Assembly (NCBI RefSeq): GCF_900103485.1
Contig: NZ_FNHW01000001.1
Location: 1,089,418 to 1,153,417 of the forward strand
Length of the DNA stretch: 64,000 bases
Origin: Fictibacillus solisalsi
GTDB lineage: Bacteria > Bacillota > Bacilli > Bacillales > Fictibacillaceae
Direction of reading: 5' to 3'
Below, one piece after another: positions 1-9,053 of the stretch. Position 1 is the first letter of the stretch. Each line of letters opens with the position of its first letter. A program made the translations under genes and the position numbers. The notes beneath the pieces are model-generated. The model saw nothing but the letters and a program-made list of their open reading frames with translations, searched no databases and was not told where the DNA came from.

Positions 1-1
1 G

Positions 2-874
2 ACCGGTTCGTTAAAAGAATATGATATTACCTACCAGCATACCGAGCTGACTCCTTCCGGACGCCCGGATTTCAAAGCCATTCGAAATGCTATTTCTGAC
101 AAAACTCGAATGATCGGTATTCAGCGATCAAAAGGCTATGCGGACCGGACATCTTTTACAATTGAAGAAATTCGGGAGATGATTTCATTCGTAAAGGAAA
201 TCAAGCCCGATGTAGTGGTGTTTGTGGATAATTGCTATGGAGAGTTTGTAGAAGAAAAGGAGCCATGCGAAGTTGGAGCAGATCTGGTTGCCGGTTCACT
301 TATCAAGAACCCGGGCGGTGGGCTTGCCAAAACCGGCGGTTACATCGCAGGAAAGAAAGAACTGGTGGAACGGTGTTCATACAGGCTCACATCACCAGGA
401 ATAGGAGCGGAAGCAGGCGCTTCTTTATACAGCCTGCTTGAAATGTACCAGGGGTTCTTTTTGGCACCGCACGTTACCGCACAGGCGTTAAAAGGTGCCG
501 TTTTTACAGCTGCTCTCCTTGAAAGTCTTGGAATGGAGACCAATCCCGCATGGAATGAAGAGCGTACTGACTTGATTCAGTCGGTTAAATTCAATGATGA
601 AAAACGAATGGTATCTTTTTGCCAGGCGATTCAGCTGGTTTCACCGGTTAATGCCCATGCGGTTCCTTATCCCGGCTATATGCCCGGTTATGAACATGAT
701 GTGATCATGGCAGCAGGAACGTTTATCCAGGGAGCGAGCATTGAACTCACAGCTGATGGACCAATCCGTCCGCCATACATAGCCTATGTTCAGGGCGGCC
801 TTACCTATGAGCATGTCAAAATCGCCATTTTGACGGCTATCGACCAATTAATGGAACAAAATCTGCTTCATTAA
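2..874 (+). CDS. ynbB: YnbB-like PLP enzyme, methionine gamma-lyase family (5' truncated)
   Basis: The reading frame is open from the first bases of the window and ends at TAA 872-874, so the N-terminus lies outside. The 290 visible residues match the PLP-dependent family called aluminium resistance protein or YnbB, related to cystathionine beta/gamma-lyases. The motif SLIKNPGGG (about 278-320) carries the lysine expected to bind PLP, and VFVDNCYGEFVE just before it is the usual aspartate strand. The gene precedes glnR, as ynbB does in Bacillus subtilis. The physiological substrate of this family is not settled. Family assignment is firm and the gene name is by homology and synteny. Confidence 0.88.
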   Translation, partial: TGSLKEYDITYQHTELTPSGRPDFKAIRNAISDKTRMIGIQRSKGYADRTSFTIEEIREMISFVKEIKPDVVVFVDNCYGEFVEEKEPCEVGADLVAGSLIKNPGGGLAKTGGYIAGKKELVERCSYRLTSPGIGAEAGASLYSLLEMYQGFFLAPHVTAQALKGAVFTAALLESLGMETNPAWNEERTDLIQSVKFNDEKRMVSFCQAIQLVSPVNAHAVPYPGYMPGYEHDVIMAAGTFIQGASIELTADGPIRPPYIAYVQGGLTYEHVKIAILTAIDQLMEQNLLH

Positions 875-904
875 ACGAATATAAAATATTTTTTGATAAT
901 TTTA

Positions 905-921
905 TGTTATTTCTTCTCACA
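905..921 (+). promoter_or_regulatory. GlnR/TnrA operator 1 (upstream)
   Basis: TGTTA-N7-TCACA fits the consensus TGTNA-N7-TNACA. It lies 28 bp (centre to centre) upstream of the second site, the same two-operator layout known for glnRA of B. subtilis. Confidence 0.75.
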
Positions 922-926
922 TTGTA

Positions 927-955
927 TTGACATGTTAGGTTATGTGACATAAGAT
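927..955 (+). promoter_or_regulatory. glnRA promoter with GlnR operator 2 in the spacer
   Basis: TTGACA (927-932) and TAAGAT (950-955) are separated by exactly 17 bp. The spacer is itself a GlnR/TnrA box, TGTTA-N7-TGACA (933-949). Bound GlnR would therefore cover the polymerase site directly. Confidence 0.8.
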
Positions 956-981
956 AAAAGTAGTTGGAAGGAGGGCTTACG

Positions 982-1377
982 ATGATGAATGATGATACAC
1001 GGCGGAATCAACCTTTATTTCCGATCAGTATTGTTATGAAGCTAACTGAATTATCTGCCCGGCAAATTCGATATTATGAAGAACATGAACTGATTAACCC
1101 GGCTCGTACAGACGGCAACCGGAGAATGTTCTCTTTCAACGATGTGGATAAATTGCTGGAAATCAAGTCTCTGATTGAACAAGGCGTCAATCTTGCAGGA
1201 ATCAAGCGTGTGTTTGAGCTGAACCAGCAAGCGGTTAGCCTTTTGAAAAATGAGGTTAAGAACGAGCAAGTGTCTGACGCTGCCATACACCGCCGATTAA
1301 AGCGCGACTTGATGCATGCGGGCAGACTGGGGAAGACGTCCTTGATCCAGGGGGAACTATCCCGCTTTTTCCACTAA
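982..1377 (+). CDS. glnR: MerR-family nitrogen regulator GlnR
   Basis: A 131-aa MerR-type repressor of glutamine synthetase and other nitrogen genes. The winged-helix DNA-binding region is at about residues 15-80, with the signature [14 protein letters not shown] and the wing motif NRRMFSF. The C-terminal tail is short, as in GlnR, where it senses feedback-inhibited glutamine synthetase. An in-frame TTG exists at 964, but it lies inside the ribosome binding site GGAAGGAGGG (966-975), so ATG 982 is preferred (ATG 985 is also possible). It forms an operon with glnA, 45 bp downstream, and is autoregulated through the two upstream boxes. Confidence 0.95.
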   Translation: MMNDDTRRNQPLFPISIVMKLTELSARQIRYYEEHELINPARTDGNRRMFSFNDVDKLLEIKSLIEQGVNLAGIKRVFELNQQAVSLLKNEVKNEQVSDAAIHRRLKRDLMHAGRLGKTSLIQGELSRFFH

Positions 1378-1422
1378 TCTTACCAACGAATGCTGTATTC
1401 AATTTCTAAGGAGGAGTAACAA

Positions 1423-2757
1423 TTGGCTAAATTTACAAGAGAAGACATCATGCAAATTGCAAAAGATGAAAATGTACGTTTCATTCGCCTTCAGTTTACC
1501 GATCTTTTGGGCGTAATCAAGAACGTAGAAATTCCTATCGGACAATTGGAAAAGGCATTGGATAATAAGATGATGTTTGACGGTTCTTCTATCGAAGGAT
1601 TTGTGCGCATCGAGGAATCCGATATGCTTCTTTACCCTGATTTAGACACATGGGTTGTATTCCCTTGGACATCTGAAAAAGGAAAAGTAGCGCGTCTGAT
1701 CTGTGATATCTACAATCCGGATGGCACACCATTTGCCGGCGACCCTCGCGGAATTTTGAAACGAGTACTGAAAGAAATGGAAGATTTGGGCTTCACGGAT
1801 TTCAACATCGGGCCTGAACCAGAATTCTTCCTCTTTAAAAATGATGAAAAAGGCGAGCCGACACTTGAGCTTAACGACAAAGGCGGATATTTTGACCTTG
1901 CGCCTACAGACCTTGGTGAAAACTGCCGTCGCGATATCGTTCTTGAGCTTGAGGACATGGGCTTTGAAATTGAAGCATCTCACCATGAAGTAGCTCCTGG
2001 ACAGCACGAAATTGACTTTAAATATGCGGATGCTGTAACAACTTGTGATAACATCCAAACGTTTAAGCTTGTAGTTAAGACCATTGCCCGCAAGCACGGT
2101 CTTCACGCTACCTTTATGGCGAAGCCGCTGTTTGGGGTGAACGGTTCCGGAATGCACGCCAACATGTCATTATTTAAAGACGGCGAGAACTCATTCTACA
2201 ACGCGTCCACTGAAACTGGCCTTAGCGAAACAGCGATGCAGTTCCTTGCTGGAATCCTGAAGCATGCTCAAGACTTTACTGCTGTTACCAACCCGACTGT
2301 AAACTCCTACAAGCGTTTGGTTCCTGGCTATGAAGCTCCTTGTTATGTTGCATGGTCCATGCAAAACCGCAGCCCGCTGATCCGTATCCCGGCTTCCCGC
2401 GGACTGAGCACACGTGTTGAAGTGCGTAGTGTTGACCCTACAGCAAACCCTTACCTTGCTATGGCTGTATTGCTGGCATCCGGTCTTGACGGAATCAAGA
2501 ACCAATTGCAAACTCCAGAACCTATTGACCGCAATATTTATGTTATGGATAAAGATGAGCGTGAAGCAGAAGGAATCAAAGATCTTCCTGCAACGCTTAA
2601 AGAAGCGATCGACCGCTTGAAGAAGAGCGAAGTGCTGATCAAAGCGCTTGGCGAGCATGCGGCTGAACACTTTGTGGAAGCAAAAGAAATTGAGTGGGAT
2701 ATGTTCCGTACACAAGTTCACCCTTGGGAACGCGAACAATACATGAGCATGTATTAA
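1423..2757 (+). CDS. glnA: Glutamine synthetase, type I-alpha
   Basis: Makes glutamine from glutamate, ammonia and ATP in the cytosol. At 444 aa it has exactly the length of B. subtilis GlnA and lacks the adenylylation insert of the I-beta enzymes, so control is by feedback inhibition and GlnR. Visible motifs are [10 protein letters not shown] near residue 50, the glutamate-binding loop [10 protein letters not shown] and the C-terminal end MSMY. Translation starts at TTG 1423, nine bases after AGGAGGAG. A strong terminator follows directly. A damaged, inverted copy of its last codons and terminator exists near 28.2 kb. Confidence 0.97.
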   Translation: MAKFTREDIMQIAKDENVRFIRLQFTDLLGVIKNVEIPIGQLEKALDNKMMFDGSSIEGFVRIEESDMLLYPDLDTWVVFPWTSEKGKVARLICDIYNPDGTPFAGDPRGILKRVLKEMEDLGFTDFNIGPEPEFFLFKNDEKGEPTLELNDKGGYFDLAPTDLGENCRRDIVLELEDMGFEIEASHHEVAPGQHEIDFKYADAVTTCDNIQTFKLVVKTIARKHGLHATFMAKPLFGVNGSGMHANMSLFKDGENSFYNASTETGLSETAMQFLAGILKHAQDFTAVTNPTVNSYKRLVPGYEAPCYVAWSMQNRSPLIRIPASRGLSTRVEVRSVDPTANPYLAMAVLLASGLDGIKNQLQTPEPIDRNIYVMDKDEREAEGIKDLPATLKEAIDRLKKSEVLIKALGEHAAEHFVEAKEIEWDMFRTQVHPWEREQYMSMY

Positions 2758-2762
2758 AACCC

Positions 2763-2797
2763 AAACCCCTTGACACTATTAGTGTCAAGGGGTTTTT
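2763..2797 (+). terminator. glnA terminator
   Basis: A perfect 15-bp stem (2763-2777 with 2781-2795), a 3-nt loop ATT and a T-run, starting five bases after the glnA stop codon. Confidence 0.92.
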
Positions 2798-2799
2798 GC

Positions 2800-3016
2800 T
2801 TTTTGGTCGTAAAGGTTAATTCCTTTTTTAATTAATGCAGGACCAAAAATGGACCAAAAAATTATTGCTTTAAGACATTTTTCATATACTCTTCATATTT
2901 ACCCATAGGGGATAGCGTCAGAAAAATGCGGATTTACATGATAAGCAATTATCAAATTAAAAAGCCCGACTTCTCTACAAATCAAAATAGAGAAATTAAG
3001 CTTTTTAATTACTTCT
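2800..3016. other. Intergenic stretch with an AT-rich inverted repeat
   Basis: No gene is seen. TTCTCTA (2971-2977) and TAGAGAA (2988-2994) are flanked by AAAAAG and CTTTTT (2959-3006). This could be a weak terminator for the leftward DJ-1-like gene that ends at 3017. Confidence 0.4.
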
Positions 3017-3649
3017 TCATTTATTTATTGAATTCATTAACTGGAAGAAGTATTCAGGTTTATGAGTCTTATTTAGGTTATACCATGAATGTAATGTATC
3101 TGGTGTAAATACATCTATTTTTTTCAGTACCTCCATTGCAAATTCCAGAGGAGCTATTCCTGATGCAGTAACTAAATTCGCATCAGATACCGCAGATCCC
3201 AACTCATAAAACTTTTCTCCTTTATAGTTAGGACATACCATTTTAGTATATTCCAAGTTATTACTTGTATGCTTTCTAGTATCTAAGTATCCCATATTCG
3301 CGAGGCCCTCAGTCGCACCACAAATTGCAGCAACAATAGTGCCAAGCTTTAAAGCTTGGCCAATTCTTTCCAAGATAGGTTGATGAATTTCTTCACTCCA
3401 AGTAGTACCTCCTGGTAAAATTAAAAGATCTTTACTCTCAAGAGTACATTCATCAAGGGAAATATCTGGTTTTATGCTCAGTCCTCCCATAGTAGTAATC
3501 ATTTTTTTATTAGCTCCTACTGTAATTACTTTTAAAGGTGCTACATCTTTTTTGAAATATCTTCCTGTGTTTAGTTCAGCAATTAAATATCCATATTCCC
3601 AGTCCGACATTGTATTAAATACATATAGAAAAACTTTTTTTGTTTCCAT
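3017..3649 (-). CDS. DJ-1/PfpI family protein (type 1 glutamine amidotransferase fold)
   Basis: A 210-aa protein of the DJ-1/ThiJ/PfpI superfamily. The nucleophile elbow is AAICGATEG, with the candidate catalytic cysteine at residue 110. The preceding strand LLILPGG at about 75-81 is typical. Members include chaperone-like glyoxalases/deglycases and uncharacterised stress proteins, and sequence alone does not decide between them. It lies downstream of and on the same strand as the WYL regulator, 75 bp away, which may control it. A hairpin (3690-3726) separates the two genes. Confidence 0.85.
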   Translation of the reverse strand: METKKVFLYVFNTMSDWEYGYLIAELNTGRYFKKDVAPLKVITVGANKKMITTMGGLSIKPDISLDECTLESKDLLILPGGTTWSEEIHQPILERIGQALKLGTIVAAICGATEGLANMGYLDTRKHTSNNLEYTKMVCPNYKGEKFYELGSAVSDANLVTASGIAPLEFAMEVLKKIDVFTPDTLHSWYNLNKTHKPEYFFQLMNSINK

Positions 3650-3689
3650 CCAATATCACTCCCAATCACAATTTATATAGCAATTATAA

Positions 3690-3726
3690 GATAACTTCCC
3701 TGACAGCTAACGTCAGGGAAGTTATC
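3690..3726 (-). repeat. Inverted repeat between WYL regulator and DJ-1-like gene
   Basis: GATAACTTCCCTGAC (3690-3704) pairs perfectly with 3712-3726 around a 7-nt loop. It overlaps the TGA of the WYL gene. No T-run follows on either strand, so it may be an operator or mRNA-stability hairpin rather than a standard terminator. Confidence 0.6.
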
Positions 3727-4687
3727 ATACTTGATGAAATTTTATTAATTCCGACAGAACTTCAATAAGTCTTTTCTTTAGACTTATTGGCTCGATAATT
3801 TGAATAGATTTACCGTATGGTAAAAGTAAATAAGGTATATATGTATGTACTATATCTTTTTCAAGAAGGAAAACTGCTTGATTTGAATTTCGTTCATGTA
3901 AATAATGTCCTAAAAACCAATGTTGGCAAACATCATTCAGCGTACTTTCATTGCCATTAATAACTAAAGAAATAATCCCTTCCTTATCTTCTATAGTTGG
4001 AAGGAGGTTTTTCATAAAAAAGTCACGTGCTGAAAAATTTTCTGGCCGGTTAAACTTATTTTCGGTTACCAGTAGACTTTCAATTCGATCTACTCTAAAA
4101 CTACGAATATCATTCCTAAGGTGACAAAATCCAACCACATACCACTTATTATTCCAATAGATAATTCTGTAGGGATCGACCAATCTATAATTTAATTGCT
4201 TTTCACCACTTTTATGGTAAAGAATTTTTACTGAGTACCCGTCAGCTACAGCCTTTTCCAACTCCTTCAAAAAAGGTTCCATAGAGAGTGAACTTAATCG
4301 ACTTATTACTTCAAGACTAGTTAAATGTTGGGTTATCTTTGTTTCCTGCTCTTGATTTGAGTATTTACTTAGTTTTGAAATGGCCCTATTTAGTGCTTCA
4401 CCTCCATAATATCCGGCTTCTTCTGCAAAAACAGCAGCGTGAAATAATGAAGTTTGCTCTTCAAAATCAAAAAAAAGAGGAGCCTCAATAAAATTGTTCA
4501 ATAAAGTGTATCCACCGTTATGTCCTGGTTCTGAAATTATAGGTACGCCACTTGTTGAAATTGTATCAATATAACGATACACAGTCCTTATATTCATCTC
4601 TAACTTTTCTGAAATTTGTTTTGCAGTAATTTTTTTTCCTGAACGAAGCATCCATAGAATTGCTAACATATTGTCAATTTTAGGCAT
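3725..4687 (-). CDS. YafY-type transcriptional regulator, HTH-11 plus WYL domain
   Basis: A 320-aa regulator. Residues 1-60 form a DeoR-like winged helix (KQISEKLEMNIRTVYRYIDTI), and the middle and C-terminal parts form a WYL ligand-sensing domain (VDPYRIIYWNNKWYVVGF at about 170-190, then RVDRIESL). WYL regulators often sense small ligands or nucleic acid and frequently control a neighbouring gene, here perhaps the DJ-1-like gene. Start ATG 4687 follows the ribosome binding site AGAGGAGGAA. It sits beside a decayed recombinase, which suggests the cassette was acquired. The target is unknown. Confidence 0.88.
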   Translation of the reverse strand: MPKIDNMLAILWMLRSGKKITAKQISEKLEMNIRTVYRYIDTISTSGVPIISEPGHNGGYTLLNNFIEAPLFFDFEEQTSLFHAAVFAEEAGYYGGEALNRAISKLSKYSNQEQETKITQHLTSLEVISRLSSLSMEPFLKELEKAVADGYSVKILYHKSGEKQLNYRLVDPYRIIYWNNKWYVVGFCHLRNDIRSFRVDRIESLLVTENKFNRPENFSARDFFMKNLLPTIEDKEGIISLVINGNESTLNDVCQHWFLGHYLHERNSNQAVFLLEKDIVHTYIPYLLLPYGKSIQIIEPISLKKRLIEVLSELIKFHQV

Positions 4688-4747
4688 ATAATTCCTCCTC
4701 TATATGGAATTTATTCTCTGTTGTATATTTTCGATTTTTGGTATATC

Positions 4748-5143
4748 TCATCGATTGTTCTTTTCCGATAGCTCTCTATATAATGAGGCCTTAGACACAT
4801 TTGTGATTTCACAAATTTGATTTACAGTCATATCTTTCCTCTTTAAAGCTTACTACATAATTCATTCCTGCATAATATTTATGGTACTTCTTTCACCTCC
4901 TTTAAACTTTCTTTTTTTCTTAGCCTGTTCAATTCCTTCACGCTGCCGCATACGGATAAGATCACGTTCAAATTGGTTGGTTTACACCCGCCATAACCGT
5001 AATGAAGAATTGGCTGTAGGATCATCTTCTGATAAATCTAACCATGTATCTTTTAAGGATTTTAAATTTGCCTTTTTACTCCGTATGTTATCGATGAATT
5101 CAAATAAATCTTGTGTACTACGAGTAATCCGAGGTAAGTCCAA
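4748..5143 (-). pseudogene. Decayed serine recombinase (Tn3-type resolvase)
   Basis: Reading leftward from about 5143, one frame gives LPRITRSTQDLFEFIDNI, then SLKDTWLDL, then, across a frameshift and an in-frame TAA, the pieces TVMAGVN and QFERDLIRMRQREGIEQAKK. Further on, MTVNQICEITNVSKASLYRE (ending at TGA 4748-4750) is the C-terminal helix-turn-helix of the same family. The N-terminal catalytic-serine part is missing and the linker is damaged, so the enzyme is dead. The plus-strand frame at 4881-5147 is only the shadow of this relic. Confidence 0.85.
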
Positions 5144-5966
5144 TTAAAGTATGCAAAAGAAAGACAAGAGAGATTTATGAACGAACCCGTGATACCAATG
5201 TTTGACTATAAAGAAGCCTTGAGGCAGAAAAAAAGAAAGAGGTTGAAACACGAACAATGAGTGATAATATTTATGATCTATTAAGAGTAAGATTATAAAC
5301 CATGAGAAGTGAGATGATTCAAATTTGAGTTATCTCTTTTTATATTGGAGCAGATTATTTAAAGTAGGGTCGGAATTCAAGACAACGTTACAGGATCTAA
5401 TAAAACTCTTCTTTTATTTATATACTTTTAAGAAGGGACTGCTGCGGGCAGCCCTTTTCATATATCCTCTAAATGTTTGTTAGTAGGAAAGAAAGAAATC
5501 TTTATAATACTTTATAACTCTGTTACCGAAGAAGCTCAAATATGATGGTCCAAGACTATTTCCTAATCTAATATTTTCTGCCAAAAAGACCTTGATTTTT
5601 ATCGTACTCAAAAATGAGTTAATGATCTAAGAATCTAGCAGTGAGGCAGGAATTCCTCAGACCGCATAGGTTGAATATGAGGAATGAATTAATAATAACA
5701 ATCTAAAAGAAAATGCAAATCCACAAAATTTAAGATAAAAATGAACAATGCAGAGGATTTTCTTAATAAAAAACCTCTGCATTGTCTAGAATTCAACTTG
5801 TGAAGAGTAAATTCAAAAAATAAAATATTCTAAATAAACTAAAATTTTAAAAAATTATATTGTCTTTTTCAAAATTAGCTGTTAGACTTTAAAATAATAA
5901 AGGAATATTAAAAACTATTTTTATACCATTCAAAGATATAACATTATAATATTTTAGGAGAATCAA
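5144..5966. other. Long AT-rich intergenic region with hairpins and one possible micro-ORF
   Basis: No convincing gene. A 27-codon frame (ATG 5177 to TGA 5260, starting MNEPVIPMFDYKEAL and ending in a Lys/Arg-rich tail) may be the stub of a lost gene. AAGGGACTGC...GCAGCCCTTTT (5433-5459) looks like an orphan terminator. ACAATGCAGAGG (5747-5758) pairs perfectly with 5775-5786 across a 16-nt loop and has no T-run. The last 30 bases hold the proposed operator and ribosome binding site of the gntR-type gene. Confidence 0.5.
5935..5950 (+). promoter_or_regulatory. Putative operator 1 of the GntR/UTRA regulator
   Basis: GATATAACATTATAAT differs at two positions from the 16-mer that recurs at 6732 and, inverted, at 14103. 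It lies 16 bp before the regulator's start codon, so binding would give autoregulation. Inference from repetition only. Confidence 0.5.
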
Positions 5967-6689
5967 ATGAAAGTTAACAAAAATCTGCCGACGCCATTGT
6001 ATCATCAAGTAAAGGATTATTTGGAAGAAAAAATTATTTTAGGTGAATGGGAGCCAGGCTACCAGCTTCCGACAGAGAAAGAACTTGCATTACAATTTAA
6101 TGTAAGTACAATCACCATCAAAAGAGCTGTTCACGATCTTGTTAATAAAGGCATTTTATTTCGCCAAAGGGGAAAAGGAACGTTTGTAAATAAGAAGGGC
6201 GAAACCGATTTACAGCAATTAGTAAGTCTCCGGAACGAAGCAGAAGACGCAACACATCACCCGCACAAATTATTGTCTTTTCAAGAGGATGATGCAGGTG
6301 GAAAAATTGCGAAGCATCTAGAAATAAGTTCAAGGGATAAAGTGTACAAAATCCACAGGATTAAAATTGAAGGAGATACACCTTTCGGCATCGAGTATTC
6401 TTATATTCCGAGTTCTCCATTTCCTGGACTTACTCACGACATGATTGAAGATGACTTAATCTATAACGTGTTCACGAATAAGTATGGGAAGAACTTAGGA
6501 AAAGCGAAAATATTCTTTTCAACCATCTTAGCGGATGAGTATGAAGCAAGATTGTTAAAGATTCCTAAAGGCGAGCAATTATTTGTCTTAGAAAGGTATA
6601 CATTTACCGAGGATCAGATGATTATTGAATACTCAAGATTTATCATCCTTCAAGAAAAAACTAGATACTTTATCGAAATTAAGCTTTAA
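5967..6689 (+). CDS. GntR-family regulator with UTRA effector domain
   Basis: A 240-aa HutC/FrlR-type regulator. The winged helix spans residues 5-75 (PLYHQVKDYLEEKI, then NVSTITIKRAVHDL and GKGTFV), followed by a UTRA domain that normally binds a small metabolite of the regulated pathway. It is the first gene of the catabolic locus, 189 bp before the ABC importer, and three copies of a shared palindrome mark its probable targets. UTRA regulators of this kind usually act as repressors released by the substrate or an intermediate. ATG 5967 follows TTTTAGGAG. Confidence 0.92.
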   Translation: MKVNKNLPTPLYHQVKDYLEEKIILGEWEPGYQLPTEKELALQFNVSTITIKRAVHDLVNKGILFRQRGKGTFVNKKGETDLQQLVSLRNEAEDATHHPHKLLSFQEDDAGGKIAKHLEISSRDKVYKIHRIKIEGDTPFGIEYSYIPSSPFPGLTHDMIEDDLIYNVFTNKYGKNLGKAKIFFSTILADEYEARLLKIPKGEQLFVLERYTFTEDQMIIEYSRFIILQEKTRYFIEIKL

Positions 6690-6731
6690 AAAAAGAAGGT
6701 AAGTATCAATAATATTTTTATAAAATTAAAA

Positions 6732-6747
6732 GATATAATATTATAAC
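6732..6747 (+). promoter_or_regulatory. Putative operator 2, upstream of the ABC importer-oxidase operon
   Basis: GATATAATATTATAAC, a near-perfect 16-bp palindrome, lies 132 bp before the lipoprotein gene. The identical sequence occurs in reverse orientation at 14103-14118. Confidence 0.55.
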
Positions 6748-6878
6748 TTTATATTTAATTATATCTGAAAATTCAAATATTATATTAAATAAAAAATCTA
6801 GAAAAAGGAGTGAGATAACTGTAAACCAGCTTAGATTTAGCGCATGAAAATATTCATATCGAATAGGGAGGAAAAACG

Positions 6879-7952
6879 GTGAAAAGTAAAGCATCTCTAA
6901 TTCTATTAATTTGTTTCATGCTTGGAATTTTTTCTGCTTGCAGCAGTCAAACGGGCAAATCCTCTGATGCTTCAGATGGAAAAACATTGGTTTTGGCTGC
7001 CTATGGAGGAAGCTATGAGAAAAAGATGAAGGAGATCCTTATTCCTAAATTTGAAAAAGAATATGGCGTCAAGGTTAAGTATATTACGGGAAGCTCGGTA
7101 GACACTTTGTCAGAGCTGCAGGCACAAAAGGATAATCCTCAAATTGACGTGGCATTTCTAGATGATGGGCCACAAGCACAGGCCAAATCATTCAATTTAC
7201 TTGCACCATTGGATGAGAAGATTGTTACGAACCTACAAGATGTATATGAAATCGCTAAAGACAAGGATAATATTGGGGTTGGCTTTGGGATTATTACGAC
7301 AGGTTTAGCATATAACAAAGATTACTTTGAGCAAAATGGATTAGAACAGCTAGATTCATGGAATGATTTATCCGATCCAGCATTCAAGGGAAAACTTGTA
7401 TTGCCATCGATTGCAAATACATATGGGGTTCATTTGCTTTTAATGGCCGCGATTGCCAATGGCGGAAACGAAGAAAATATTGAACCTGGATTTGAAAAGC
7501 TTAAGGAAATGGCAGAGAATGCCGTAACATTTGATAAAACGGCAGACGTATCGAACTATTTCCTGCAGGGGCAAACGGTGGCCAGTGCATGGGGTAGCAG
7601 CAGGGTATACACACTACAGGATTCAGGGTTTCCGATTGAGTATGTAATACCCGAAGAGGGGGCACCTGCGTTAATGGCAACGGTAAGTGTGGTGAAGGAT
7701 GCGCCAAATGCAGACCTTGCCCAGAAATTTGTCAATTTTATTTTAAGCGAGGATGCACAGGTTGAATTTGCTCAATCCTTGTTTGACGGTCCAGTAAACA
7801 AAAAAGTGAAATTAGATGGAGATATAACTAAGAAGCTTGTTTATGGAGAAGATGAAATTGCAAAGCTGATTAAAGTGAATTGGGAGTATGTAAACAAAAA
7901 AAGGGCTGAATGGACGGAAAGAGCAAACAAAGAAATTGAAGTGGCCCATTAA
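6879..7952 (+). CDS. Substrate-binding lipoprotein of a polyamine/opine-type ABC importer
   Basis: A 357-aa extracytoplasmic binding protein. The N-terminal signal ends in a lipobox FSAC, placing the lipidated cysteine near residue 21. The body resembles PotD/SBP family 8 proteins (LVLAAYGGSYEKKMKE at the start of the mature domain, then VAFLDDGPQAQAKS). This clade imports spermidine/putrescine, but related members bind opines, phosphonates or other amines, so the ligand cannot be named. It is the first gene of an eight-gene unit running to 13622. GTG 6879 follows AGGGAGGAAAAAC. Confidence 0.9.
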   Translation: MKSKASLILLICFMLGIFSACSSQTGKSSDASDGKTLVLAAYGGSYEKKMKEILIPKFEKEYGVKVKYITGSSVDTLSELQAQKDNPQIDVAFLDDGPQAQAKSFNLLAPLDEKIVTNLQDVYEIAKDKDNIGVGFGIITTGLAYNKDYFEQNGLEQLDSWNDLSDPAFKGKLVLPSIANTYGVHLLLMAAIANGGNEENIEPGFEKLKEMAENAVTFDKTADVSNYFLQGQTVASAWGSSRVYTLQDSGFPIEYVIPEEGAPALMATVSVVKDAPNADLAQKFVNFILSEDAQVEFAQSLFDGPVNKKVKLDGDITKKLVYGEDEIAKLIKVNWEYVNKKRAEWTERANKEIEVAH

Positions 7953-7967
7953 AGAAAGGGGGATACT

Positions 7968-9044
7968 ATGAGTTACTTATGCTTGGAAAATTTGGTTAAG
8001 ACTTTTAACAAAACAGAGGTAGTAAAGAAACTAAACCTTGAAATTAAGCAAGGAGAGCTTGTGTCTTTTCTCGGACCATCCGGATGTGGAAAAACAACGA
8101 CTTTAAATATGATTGCCGGGTTTACAGAAGTCGACGAGGGGAAAATTGTGGTGGACGGGAAACCGGTTCACTTGCTGCCTCCTAACAAAAGAGAAATGGG
8201 CATGGTCTTTCAAAACTATGCCTTATTTCCTCACATGACTGTGTTTGACAATGTAGCGTATGGGCTAAAACTTTCCAAAATAGGAAAGAGTGAAACACAG
8301 AGGCGTGTGCTGGAAGCATTGGAAATGGTCCGGTTATCTGGGTATGAAAAGCGATATCCAAAGGAGCTTTCAGGTGGGCAGCAGCAGCGGGTTTCTCTGG
8401 CAAGAGCTTTAGTTATTAAGCCTAAATTGCTGCTTCTTGATGAACCGTTAAGCAATCTTGACGCGAAGCTTCGTCAGGAAATGAGAGAAGAAATTGTTGA
8501 AATCCAAAAAAACGTTGGGATTACGACGATTTTTGTGACACACGATCAGGAAGAAGCACTGGCCATTTCCGATCGGATAGCAGTGATGTATGAAGGAAGA
8601 ATCGAACAAGCAGACTCACCCGTGTCCATCTATAACCATCCAAAAACCGATTTCGTTTCTCGATTTATTGGTGAAGTGAATCAAATACAGGGGAAAGTGA
8701 CAGAAATTCTTGGCACTCATCAAAGCAAGCTAAACTTTTATGGAAATGAGCAAATCGTTGCTGTGAATGCAATGAAGAATGCAGAAATGGACTTCTTTAT
8801 CAGGCCTGAGAACATTCAAATCTCCTTAGTTGAAACTAATGATCGAAATATTGGTTTTAAGGCGAAGGTCGAACGGAAAATGTTCCTTGGAGCAAAGACT
8901 AGATATATTTTAAAAGCACAAAACAAGCATTTGATTGCGGATATTTCTAATGTCGTTTTAAATTCCAATCTGATTCACGAGGGGAGCAGCGTGTATGCTG
9001 CATGGAAACCAGAGCATTTATTGCCTTCTAGGAACGTGAGGTGA
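7968..9044 (+). CDS. ABC importer ATPase, PotA-like
   Basis: A 358-aa ATPase that energises the adjacent permeases. Walker A is GPSGCGKTT near residue 40, the signature is LSGGQQQRVSLARAL, Walker B LLLLDEPLSNLD, and the switch histidine lies in VTHDQEEAL. The C-terminal 110 residues form a TOBE/OB domain (FFIRPENIQ) typical of PotA/FbpC-type subunits. It starts 15 bp after the binding protein gene and is followed by two permeases, completing a one-ATPase, two-permease importer. Confidence 0.93.
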   Translation: MSYLCLENLVKTFNKTEVVKKLNLEIKQGELVSFLGPSGCGKTTTLNMIAGFTEVDEGKIVVDGKPVHLLPPNKREMGMVFQNYALFPHMTVFDNVAYGLKLSKIGKSETQRRVLEALEMVRLSGYEKRYPKELSGGQQQRVSLARALVIKPKLLLLDEPLSNLDAKLRQEMREEIVEIQKNVGITTIFVTHDQEEALAISDRIAVMYEGRIEQADSPVSIYNHPKTDFVSRFIGEVNQIQGKVTEILGTHQSKLNFYGNEQIVAVNAMKNAEMDFFIRPENIQISLVETNDRNIGFKAKVERKMFLGAKTRYILKAQNKHLIADISNVVLNSNLIHEGSSVYAAWKPEHLLPSRNVR

Positions 9045-9053
9045 CCTTAACGA

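Noticed and set aside
1642-2157. Long antisense reading frame within glnA (171 codons), and a similar one at 2191-2739
   Set aside because: Shadow of the strongly conserved glnA; no ribosome binding site or protein family.
4881-5147. Plus-strand 88-codon frame
   Set aside because: It lies over the minus-strand resolvase relic, whose motifs are clear.
5177-5260. 27-codon frame MNEPVIPMFDYKEAL...
   Set aside because: No ribosome binding site of note and no recognisable family; mentioned only as a possible stub.
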